Assembly (NCBI RefSeq): GCF_003696345.1
Contig: NZ_RFLX01000002.1
Location: forward strand, 434,001-498,000
DNA from: Teichococcus wenyumeiae
GTDB lineage: Bacteria; Pseudomonadota; Alphaproteobacteria; Acetobacterales; Acetobacteraceae
DNA length: 64,000 bases
Direction of reading: 5' to 3'
The position numbers were made by a program, and so were the translations under genes. Below are positions 33,591 through 40,755 of this stretch, one piece after another (positions within the stretch are counted from its first letter, which is position 1; each line of letters opens with the position of its first letter). The notes under the pieces were generated by a model, which had not been told where the DNA came from, searched no databases, and saw only the letters and a list, made by a program, of their open reading frames with translations.

Positions 33591-34405
33591 GCGGCGACGG
33601 CTTCGGGCGGCGCGTCGGGCTGCGCGGCGGCGGCGACCGAGAGGTCCAGCCGCGCCCGCAGCGGCAGGTGGTCGGAGGCGAGGCGCGCCAGCGGCGTGTC
33701 ATGCGCCTGCACGTCCCGCACCACGCCGCGCGGCCAGCCCAGGATACGGTCCAGCGCCAGCACCGGCAGGCGGGACGGAAAGGAGGCCGGGCCGAAGGCC
33801 AGCGAGCCGAAGAGCGGTTCCAGCAGCCGCAGGGAGGAGCGGCGGCCGGGGCGCCATTCGTTCAGGTCGCCCATCATGATCGTGGGCATCTCGTCGCGGC
33901 GGGAAATGGCTTCCAGGATGGCGGCGCCCTGGCGCATGCGGCAGCGGCGCAGCAGGCCGAAATGGGCCGCCACCACGCGCAGGCGGCCGCCCGGCAGGTC
34001 CAGTTCCGCCAGCACGGCGCCACGCGGCTCGGCGCCCGGCAGCGCCATGCATTGCACATGCGCCAGCGAGCCCTGCCGCACCAGCAGCGCATTGCCGTGC
34101 CAGCCATGGCCATCCGGCAGGCGGGAGATCGGCAGCAGCTGCAGGCCGTGCTCGCGCAGCGTGCCGGTGTCCAGCAGCCCGACGCGGCGGCCGAAGCGCT
34201 TGTCCGCTTCCTGCACCGCGATGATGTCGGGGTTCATCTCGGCGATCACATGCGCCACGCGGTGCGGATCGAAGCGCCGGTCCACGCCGACGCATTTGTG
34301 CACGTTGTAAGATGCCAGGGTCAGCATGCCGCCGCCGGGGCTGCTGCCCTTCGGCGCCTGCGGCTTGCGGACCCTGTCTATGCTCTCGTCGGGCTCAGCG
34401 GCCAT
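33587..34405 (-). CDS. Endonuclease/exonuclease/phosphatase family protein (YbhP-like)
   Basis: The 272-residue protein has the EEP fold: LASYNVHKCVG, IIAVQEADKRFG (metal-binding Glu), GDLNEWR and the terminal SDHLPL His. Members hydrolyse phosphodiesters in nucleic acids or phospholipids. Its coupling to a PLD-like gene mirrors ybhP-clsB in enterobacteria, pointing to a membrane-lipid role. ATG 34405 (MAAEPDES) is preceded by GGAGCA and AGGAGG; longer in-frame starts give unconserved sequence. Confidence 0.88.
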   Translation of the reverse strand: MAAEPDESIDRVRKPQAPKGSSPGGGMLTLASYNVHKCVGVDRRFDPHRVAHVIAEMNPDIIAVQEADKRFGRRVGLLDTGTLREHGLQLLPISRLPDGHGWHGNALLVRQGSLAHVQCMALPGAEPRGAVLAELDLPGGRLRVVAAHFGLLRRCRMRQGAAILEAISRRDEMPTIMMGDLNEWRPGRRSSLRLLEPLFGSLAFGPASFPSRLPVLALDRILGWPRGVVRDVQAHDTPLARLASDHLPLRARLDLSVAAAAQPDAPPEAVAA

Positions 34406-34639
34406 GGCCTGCTCCGATACCTCCTCTGCGGCTGTGGTGCCGCGCGAGATGCCGGCCCCTGCCTCAGATTTAGGCACAGGTGGCAGGCGATCCAAGCGCG
34501 GCAGGGCGCCAGCGGCGCGGGGGCTGGGTTGCGGGTGCCTCAGGTGTGTCACAGCGGAAAGAACCCGCGACAGGCCGGAAGGCTGCACCGCGCCAAGCCG
34601 AATCAGCCAAGCCTCAGCAGCCTTGAGGGCGCGCCGGGC

Positions 34640-36277
34640 TTAGCTCAGCCCCAGCAGCGACCGCGAGAAGTCCCGCGCCGAGAAGGGGCGCAGATCCGCC
34701 GCCTTCTCGCCCACGCCCACGGCATGCACCGGCAGGCCGAATTCCTGCGCCAGCGCCACCACCACGCCGCCCTTGGCCGAGCCGTCGAGCTTGGTGACCA
34801 CGAGGCCGGTGACATTCACCATCTCGGAGAAGACCTTGCATTGCTGCGTGGCGTTCTGGCCGGTGGTGGCGTCCAGCACCAGCAGCACGGAATGCGGCGC
34901 GGTGGGGTCCACGCGCTGCATCACGCGCACCACCTTGCGCAGCTCCTCCATCAGCGCGGTCTTGTTGTGCAGGCGGCCGGCGGTATCGACCAGCAGCACC
35001 TCCGTGCCCTTCCGCCGCGCCTCCGTCAGCGCGTCGAAGGCCAGGCCCGCCGCGTCGGCGCCCTGCTTGGCCGGCGCCACCACGTCGCAGCCGGTGCGGC
35101 TGCCCCAGATCTGCAACTGCTCCACCGCCGCGGCGCGGAAGGTGTCGCCAGCGACAAAGGTGACGCTCTTGCCCGCTTCCCGCCACTGCTGGCCCAGCTT
35201 AGCGATGGTGGTGGTCTTGCCGGTGCCATTGACGCCCACCACCAGCACCACATGCGGGCGCAGGCCGGCATCCAGTTCCAGCGGCTTGGCCACCGGGGCC
35301 AGGATGGCGGCGACCTCCTCGGCCAGCGCCTCCTTCACCTCCTCGTCGGTCACTTCCTTGCCGAAGCGGGTGCTGCGGAAGCGCTCCACGATGCGCTGGG
35401 AGGCCGATACGCCGAGATCGGCGGTGATCAGCGCCTCCTCCAGCTCCTCCAGCGCTTCCTCATCCAGCCGGCGCTTCACGAAGAGGCCGGTCAGGCCCCC
35501 GGTCAGCCGGGCGGTGGAGCGGGACAGGCCGGTGCGCAGCCGGCCGAACCAGCCGGTGCGGGCTTCCTCGGCCGCCGGCGTGGGGGCCGGGACGGGTGCC
35601 TCGGGCTCGGCAAAGTCGTCCATGAAGCCGGGCGGCAGCGGTTCCACCAGCTCCGGCTCGAAAGCGGCAGGCGCCAGGGAGGCGGCGGGGGGCGCGGCCG
35701 GCGGCTCCGGCGTTGGTTCCGGCCGGGGCTCGGGCGGCAGGCCGGGTTGCGGCGTCGGCGCGGGCGGCGGCGAAATCTCCGGCGGCAGCTCGGGATGCGG
35801 CGCGACGGGCTGCGGCGCGACGGGCTGCGGCGGCACCTCGGCCGGCGGGGCGGCGGGGGTCGGCGCGGGCGCGGGCGGCACCTCGGCCGGGCTGGGCTGC
35901 CAGCCCGGCGGCACGGTGGAGGGCGGGCCCTCCGGCGCCGGCTGCTCGGCTGGCGCGGGGGTCTGAACCGGCGTGGGGGTTGGCGGCGCGATCTCGGCCG
36001 GGGCGGCGGGCGGCGTCAGCGGCGCACGCGGCGGCATCTCCGGCGGCACCACCGGCAGGTCGCCCGGCGCGGCGGAACGCGTCTCGGGCGGGGCCGCCGG
36101 CGCGGGGGCCTGGTCCGGGCGCGGCGGCGGCGGCGGGGCCTCGGGCTCCGGCGGCGGGCTGCGGGTGTCCTCCGGCGCCGGGGCAGTGGCGGCGGGGTGG
36201 GATTCGGCGGGGGGAGCCTTGGGCTCCTCTTCCACCGGGCGGCCAGTCAGCTTGGCCCAGAGATCACGCAATGCCAT
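34640..36277 (-). CDS. ftsY: Signal recognition particle receptor FtsY
   Basis: The 545-residue protein has an SRP-type GTPase NG domain from about residue 242: P-loop GVNGTGKT (348-355), DTAGR and TKLDGSAKGG. It docks the SRP-ribosome complex at the membrane. The acidic A region (residues about 13-240) is long and unusually Pro/Ala rich, with repeats such as PQPVAPQPVAPH, likely low complexity. It is four bases downstream of mtaB on the same strand, giving a dapF-mtaB-ftsY unit. Confidence 0.96.
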   Translation of the reverse strand: MALRDLWAKLTGRPVEEEPKAPPAESHPAATAPAPEDTRSPPPEPEAPPPPPRPDQAPAPAAPPETRSAAPGDLPVVPPEMPPRAPLTPPAAPAEIAPPTPTPVQTPAPAEQPAPEGPPSTVPPGWQPSPAEVPPAPAPTPAAPPAEVPPQPVAPQPVAPHPELPPEISPPPAPTPQPGLPPEPRPEPTPEPPAAPPAASLAPAAFEPELVEPLPPGFMDDFAEPEAPVPAPTPAAEEARTGWFGRLRTGLSRSTARLTGGLTGLFVKRRLDEEALEELEEALITADLGVSASQRIVERFRSTRFGKEVTDEEVKEALAEEVAAILAPVAKPLELDAGLRPHVVLVVGVNGTGKTTTIAKLGQQWREAGKSVTFVAGDTFRAAAVEQLQIWGSRTGCDVVAPAKQGADAAGLAFDALTEARRKGTEVLLVDTAGRLHNKTALMEELRKVVRVMQRVDPTAPHSVLLVLDATTGQNATQQCKVFSEMVNVTGLVVTKLDGSAKGGVVVALAQEFGLPVHAVGVGEKAADLRPFSARDFSRSLLGLS

Positions 36278-36281
36278 GGCG

Positions 36282-37523
36282 TCAGGCCGCCTCGGCCAGC
36301 AGGCCGCGCGCGTCGGCGCCGGTCACGCGGGCACGCAGCACGCGGCCACGCTGGCCGCTGCCATGGGTAAGACGGATCGAGCAGAAATGCTCGGTATGGC
36401 CGGCATCGGGACGTTCCAGCAGCACGGCTTCCTCCTGGCCCATCCGGGCGGCAAAGAATCTCTGGGTGGCGGCGGCGCCGGCGGCGCGCAGCCGGGCGGC
36501 ACGGTCCCGCCGCAGGGCGACGGGCAGTTGCGGCATGCGGGCGGCAGGCGTGCCCGGCCGTTCGGAATAAGGGAAGACGTGCAGGAAATGCAGCCCGGCC
36601 TCCTCCACCAGCGCCAGCATCTCCGCGAACTGCTCCTCGGTCTCGGTCGGAAAGCCGGCGATCAGGTCCGCGCCCAGCGCGAGCCCGGGGCGCAACGCGC
36701 GGGCACGCGCCGCGACGGCCAGTGCATCGGCCCGGCTGTGGCGGCGCTTCATGCGCTTCAGCATCAGGTCCGCGCCATGCTGCAGGGAGAGGTGCAGATG
36801 CGGCATCAGCCGCGGCTCCTCCCCGATCAGGCGCCAGAGGTCGTCATCGATGGCGGCGGGGTCGATGGAGGACAGGCGCAGCCGGGGCAGTTCCGGCACC
36901 AGGGCCAGCAGCCGGCGGATCATCTGCCCCAGGGTTGGGGCGCCGGGCAGGTCAGGGCCGTAGGAGGCGATATCGACGCCGGTCAGCACCACTTCCTGGT
37001 AGCCCGCCGCCACCGCCGCCCGCACCTGCTGCACCACCGCGCCCATGGGCGCCGAGCGGGAGGGACCGCGCCCGAAGGGGATGACGCAGAAGGTGCAGCG
37101 GTGGTCGCAGCCCTGCTGCACTTCGATCAGTGCCCGCGCCCGGCCGGTGAATTCCGTCACGGGATGCGCCGCCACGTCGCGCGCCGCCATGATGTCGGAG
37201 ACCGGGGCTGCGGGGGCATCCGGCGCCCAGGCCTCGGGCTTCAGCTTGTCGGCATTGCCGATGACGCGCGCCACGCCCGGCAGCGCGCCCCAGCGGGCGG
37301 GGGCGATCTGCGCCGCGCAGCCCGTGACCACGATGGGCACGCCGGGCCGCTCCCGCGCGATGCGGCGGATGGCCTGGGCGGCCTGCTTCTCGGCCTCAGC
37401 GGTGACGGCGCAGGTATTCACCAGCACGGTGCCGGCATGGCCGGCGCGGGTGGCGAGGCCGCGCATCGCCTCGCTCTCATAGGTATTGAGGCGGCAGCCG
37501 AAGCTCAGGACCTCGACGCTCAT
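36282..37523 (-). CDS. mtaB: tRNA t6A37 methylthiotransferase (MiaB family)
   Basis: The 413-residue radical-SAM enzyme starts MSVEVLSFGCRLN and has the N-terminal iron-sulfur Cys set (FGC, NTCAV, GCAAQ) and the radical-SAM triad CDHRCTFC. The C-terminal TRAM-like part is short. It adds a methylthio group to t6A at position 37 of some tRNAs. The C-rich N-terminus with SEAM rather than SE marks it as MtaB-type, not MiaB. Its ATG overlaps the dapF stop. Confidence 0.93.
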   Translation of the reverse strand: MSVEVLSFGCRLNTYESEAMRGLATRAGHAGTVLVNTCAVTAEAEKQAAQAIRRIARERPGVPIVVTGCAAQIAPARWGALPGVARVIGNADKLKPEAWAPDAPAAPVSDIMAARDVAAHPVTEFTGRARALIEVQQGCDHRCTFCVIPFGRGPSRSAPMGAVVQQVRAAVAAGYQEVVLTGVDIASYGPDLPGAPTLGQMIRRLLALVPELPRLRLSSIDPAAIDDDLWRLIGEEPRLMPHLHLSLQHGADLMLKRMKRRHSRADALAVAARARALRPGLALGADLIAGFPTETEEQFAEMLALVEEAGLHFLHVFPYSERPGTPAARMPQLPVALRRDRAARLRAAGAAATQRFFAARMGQEEAVLLERPDAGHTEHFCSIRLTHGSGQRGRVLRARVTGADARGLLAEAA

Positions 37524-38347
37524 GCGGCGAAGGAATCCCAATCGAATTCGCCGGTGAAGGCGGTGGCCACCGGGCCCGCCATCAGCACATGCCCGTCCAG
37601 CCGCCATTCCAGCGTCAGCGTGCCGCCGGGCAGGTCGATGCGCGCGCGCCGCCCGGTCAGGCCGCGCCGGTGGGCATTGACCAGCGTGGCGCAGGCGCCG
37701 GAGCCGCAGGCCAGCGTCGGCCCCGCGCCGCGTTCCCAGATGGCCAGGCGGATATGGTCGGTGTCGATCACCTGGGCGAAGCCGACATTGGCGCGGGCCG
37801 GCAGCAGCGGGTGGTGCTCGGCCTCGGGGCCCAGGGCCTGCCAGTCCAGCCGGTCCAGGTCGCCCACGAAGAAGGTGACATGCGGGTTGCCCATGGAGCA
37901 GGCGGCGGGGTCCGTCACCGCCCCCACTGTCATGGGCAGGTGGGTGGTGTCCATGGCGCTGGCCAGCGGCACGTCCTGCCATTCCAGGCTGGGCGGGCCC
38001 ATGTCGGCGCTGATGGTGCCATCCGGCAGGCGCTGGCAGGGCAGGTCGCCGCGCACGGTGCGGACCACCACGCTCTCCCGCCCCGTCTCCCCCATCAGCA
38101 GATGCGCGATGCAGCGGGTGGCATTGCCACAGGCCTCGGCCTCCGAGCCATCGGGGTTGTAGATGCGCATGAAGACATCCGCGCCCTCCCCCGGAGGTTC
38201 CAGCACGATGAACTGGTCGCAGCCGATGCCGCGGTGGCGGTCGGCCGCGGCGGCGGCGCGGGCGGGGGTGACGCCCAGCGTCTTCTGGCGGTCGTCCACC
38301 ACCACGAAGTCATTGCCGAGGCCGTGCATCTTCCGGAACGGGATCAT
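37520..38347 (-). CDS. dapF: Diaminopimelate epimerase
   Basis: The 275-residue enzyme has the two catalytic cysteine motifs EACGNATRC and LACGSGACAT, and starts FRKMHGLGNDFVVVDD. It converts LL- to meso-diaminopimelate for lysine and peptidoglycan. ATG 38347 is chosen because the upstream in-frame ATG adds only seven residues. It is the first gene of the dapF-mtaB-ftsY unit. Confidence 0.96.
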   Translation of the reverse strand: MIPFRKMHGLGNDFVVVDDRQKTLGVTPARAAAAADRHRGIGCDQFIVLEPPGEGADVFMRIYNPDGSEAEACGNATRCIAHLLMGETGRESVVVRTVRGDLPCQRLPDGTISADMGPPSLEWQDVPLASAMDTTHLPMTVGAVTDPAACSMGNPHVTFFVGDLDRLDWQALGPEAEHHPLLPARANVGFAQVIDTDHIRLAIWERGAGPTLACGSGACATLVNAHRRGLTGRRARIDLPGGTLTLEWRLDGHVLMAGPVATAFTGEFDWDSFAA

Positions 38348-38466
38348 GCCCGCCCATATGCGGCGCATTCAGATACAAATGAAGAGGCGGGACATGTTGC
38401 CATGCAGGTTGCCGCGCCAGCGGGTGACCATCACGATGGCGCGGCACATTAGGCAAAGGATAAGCC

Positions 38467-38826
38467 GTGACACAGGCGATCCATCTTATCTGCAAGCGTG
38501 AAGCCTCTGGCGATGCCAAAGGTGTCGTCGTCGATCGTGCAAACCATCTGTTCCGATCTGGTTTCTGGGACCTCACGCCAGCAGAGGCAGATTCGCTACG
38601 TGGAGGTTGGCTTTACTTGCATGAGACAAAAGGGACCCCTTCGTACATTGGTGGCCAAATTTTGGATTTTGAGCAGGAGTTGAAGCCGGAACTGGCACGG
38701 CAGCAAAGGATCATCTTCCTGTTTAAACCAAAGCAGGAAGGCCGCGAGCAGCGATGGCGTGGGCGGAAGCATGCCATGGCATGGACCGGAGGTCCTGTCC
38801 CAGCCGACTTGCCACATGAGGTCTGA
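38467..38826 (+). CDS. Hypothetical protein, unrecognised family
   Basis: The 119-residue protein starts at a GTG 6 bases after AAAGGATA (38455-38462). It has a hydrophobic N-terminal strand ([10 protein letters not shown]), a central [14 protein letters not shown] and [11 protein letters not shown] segment and a basic tail ([16 protein letters not shown]). I do not recognise the family; the pattern suggests a small mixed alpha/beta domain. Base composition is clearly lower in GC than the flanking genes (about 54 versus about 67 percent by eye), so it may be a horizontally acquired orphan between dapF and rpmI. It has no obvious partner. Confidence 0.6.
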   Translation: MTQAIHLICKREASGDAKGVVVDRANHLFRSGFWDLTPAEADSLRGGWLYLHETKGTPSYIGGQILDFEQELKPELARQQRIIFLFKPKQEGREQRWRGRKHAMAWTGGPVPADLPHEV

Positions 38827-38840
38827 CCTCCCCTTCTCCC

Positions 38841-38870
38841 TTGCCCTTGTGCAGCCCTTGCGGCTATAGG
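38841..38870 (+). promoter_or_regulatory. Putative promoter of rpmI-rplT
   Basis: TTGCCC (38841-38846) and TATAGG (38865-38870) stand 18 bases apart, a plausible sigma-70-type pair with a modest -35. A leader of about 90 bases follows, containing a stem CCGGGC/GCCCGG, before the AGGAG (38956-38960) of rpmI. In other bacteria L20 represses this operon through the leader RNA; whether it does here is unknown. Confidence 0.4.
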
Positions 38871-38966
38871 CCCGCCTCTTCCCCGCGCGTCCGGGCCTGT
38901 AGGGCATGCCCGGCCGTGGTTCCGCGTCCGCTTCACGGCGGATGCTTCCGAACTCAGGAGACCGAA

Positions 38967-39173
38967 ATGCCCAAGATGAAGACGAAGTCGAGCGTGAAGA
39001 AGCGCTTCCGGCTGACGGCCACTGGCCTGGTGAAGGCTGGCGCCGGCAACAAGCGCCACATGCTGACCGCCAAGACCAACAAGATGAAGCGGCAGAACCG
39101 CGGCGCCTTCGTGCTGGACAAGCAGGATGGCGACACGGTGAAGCAGTGGATGCCGTACGGTTCGGCCCGGTAA
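38967..39173 (+). CDS. rpmI: 50S ribosomal protein L35
   Basis: The 68-residue basic protein starts [15 protein letters not shown] and contains the L35 signature [18 protein letters not shown]. It is preceded by AGGAG (38956-38960). It heads an rpmI-rplT-pheS-pheT order; infC is not in front of it as it is in many bacteria. Confidence 0.97.
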   Translation: MPKMKTKSSVKKRFRLTATGLVKAGAGNKRHMLTAKTNKMKRQNRGAFVLDKQDGDTVKQWMPYGSAR

Positions 39174-39188
39174 GGAAGGATCTGACCT

Positions 39189-39560
39189 ATGGCACGTGTT
39201 AAGCGCGGCGTAACTGCCCACGCCCGTCACAAGAAGGTCCTCAAGCTCGCCAAGGGCTATGTTGGCCGTTCCTCCACCGCCTACCGCCCCGCGCTCGAGC
39301 GCGTCGAGAAGGCGCTGCAGTACGCCTACCGCGACCGCCGCAACAAGAAGCGCGAGTTCCGCGGTCTGTGGATCCAGCGCATCAACGCGGCTTGCCGCGA
39401 GCAGGGCCTGACCTATTCGAAGTTCATCGCCGGCATCAAGGCGGCGAACATCGAGATCGACCGCAAGGTCCTGGCCACCATCGCCTTCGATGACGCCGCT
39501 GGTTTTGCGGCCTTGGTCGAGAAGGCCAAGGCGGCGCTGCCGGCTTCGGCCGAGGCGTAA
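39189..39560 (+). CDS. rplT: 50S ribosomal protein L20
   Basis: The 123-residue protein starts [19 protein letters not shown] and carries [17 protein letters not shown] and [19 protein letters not shown], typical of L20. It binds 23S rRNA and in many bacteria autoregulates the L35-L20 message. A GC-rich terminator (39603-39646) follows. Confidence 0.98.
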   Translation: MARVKRGVTAHARHKKVLKLAKGYVGRSSTAYRPALERVEKALQYAYRDRRNKKREFRGLWIQRINAACREQGLTYSKFIAGIKAANIEIDRKVLATIAFDDAAGFAALVEKAKAALPASAEA

Positions 39561-39602
39561 TCTCCCCCACTCCCTTCCGGGGGAGTGTCGAGAAACGGAG
39601 CC

Positions 39603-39646
39603 GCCGCCGCCTGGGTCACCCAGGCGTCCGGCGGCTTCTTTCGTTT
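39603..39646 (+). terminator. Intrinsic terminator between rplT and pheS
   Basis: GCCGCC (39603-39608) pairs with GGCGGC (39630-39635), and inside it GCCTGGG (39609-39615) pairs with CCCAGGC (39619-39625) across a TCA loop, leaving a four-base bulge. TTCTTTCGTTTT follows. It ends the L35-L20 transcript, or serves as an attenuator for pheST, whose start lies 23 bases past the tract. Confidence 0.8.
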
Positions 39647-39668
39647 TCAGGGCTCAGGCGGGATGCAG

Positions 39669-40751
39669 ATGTCCGACGACCTCGCGAAACTCCAGACCGA
39701 TACCGAGGCGGCCCTTGCCGCCGCCACCGACCCCCGCGCGCTGGACGCGGTGCGGGTGGCGACGCTGGGCAAGAGCGGCGCGCTGACCGCGCTGCTGAAG
39801 GCGCTCGGCACCTTCCCGCCCGAGGAACGCAAGGCGCGCGGCGCCGCCGTGAACCAGTTGAAGGCGGTGTTGGAAGCGGCCATCGAGGCCCGGCGCATCG
39901 AGCTGGACGCCGCCGCCCTGGAAGCGCGTCTCCTCGCCGAGCGGATGGACGTGACGCTGCCCGCCCGCCCCTTCCCGCCGGCCGGGCCGGAAGCCGGCGC
40001 CATCCACCCCATCGCCCGCACCATCGAGGAACTGACCGCCATCTTCGGCGCCATGGGCTTCGGCGTGGCGGAAGGCCCGGATATCGAGGCCGACTGGTAC
40101 AATTTCGGCGCGCTGAACATTCCCGACCATCACCCGGCGCGGCAGGACCACGACACCTTCTATGTCCCCGCCGGCGCGGATGGCCGCCGCCCGGTGCTGC
40201 GGACCCATACCTCCCCGGTGCAGATCCGCACCATGATCAACCAGGCGCCGCCGATCCGCGTCATCGTGCCCGGCCGCACTTATCGCGCCGACCATGACGC
40301 GACGCACTCGCCCATGTTCCATCAGGTCGAGGGGCTGGTGATCGACAAGGGCATCACCCTTGGCCACCTGAAGGGCTGCCTGATCGACTTCCTGCGGGCC
40401 TTCTTCGATATTCGCGACCTGCCGGTGCGCTTCCGCTCCTCCTACTTCCCCTTCACCGAACCCTCCATGGAAGTGGATATCGGCTGGAACCGGAAGACCG
40501 GCGAGCTGGGCAAGGGCGGCGACTGGCTGGAGATCCTGGGCAGCGGCATGGTGCACCCCAAGGTGCTGGCCAATTGCGGCATCGACCCGCGCGAATGGCA
40601 GGGTTTTGCCTTTGGCATGGGCATCGAGCGGATCACCATGCTGAAGCACGGCATCCCCGACCTGCGGCCTTTCTACGAAAGTGACGTGCGCTGGCTGAAG
40701 CATTACGGCACCAGCCCGCTCTCGCCTGCCACCCTGGCGGAAGGGGTCTGA
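39669..40751 (+). CDS. pheS: Phenylalanine-tRNA ligase alpha subunit
   Basis: The roughly 360-residue protein has the class II core: [40 protein letters not shown] (motif 2 region), PGRTYRAD and [14 protein letters not shown] (motif 3). ATG 39669 is better placed relative to AGGCGG (39656-39661) than the in-frame ATG at 39663. The beta subunit gene begins four bases downstream. Confidence 0.96.
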   Translation: MSDDLAKLQTDTEAALAAATDPRALDAVRVATLGKSGALTALLKALGTFPPEERKARGAAVNQLKAVLEAAIEARRIELDAAALEARLLAERMDVTLPARPFPPAGPEAGAIHPIARTIEELTAIFGAMGFGVAEGPDIEADWYNFGALNIPDHHPARQDHDTFYVPAGADGRRPVLRTHTSPVQIRTMINQAPPIRVIVPGRTYRADHDATHSPMFHQVEGLVIDKGITLGHLKGCLIDFLRAFFDIRDLPVRFRSSYFPFTEPSMEVDIGWNRKTGELGKGGDWLEILGSGMVHPKVLANCGIDPREWQGFAFGMGIERITMLKHGIPDLRPFYESDVRWLKHYGTSPLSPATLAEGV

Positions 40752-40755
40752 CGCC

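Noticed and set aside
29481-34310. A plus-strand open frame of about 1,600 codons opposite the hydrolase, binding protein, racemase and PLD genes
   Set aside because: It covers several genes on the other strand that have clear domains, and its own translation shows no conserved motif; it is a shadow of their codon use.
39585-39668. A Phe-rich leader peptide upstream of pheS (TTC TTT CGT TTT within the T-rich tract)
   Set aside because: The Phe codons lie inside the terminator's T tract and in frame with pheS, not before the hairpin, so they do not fit a classical attenuation leader.
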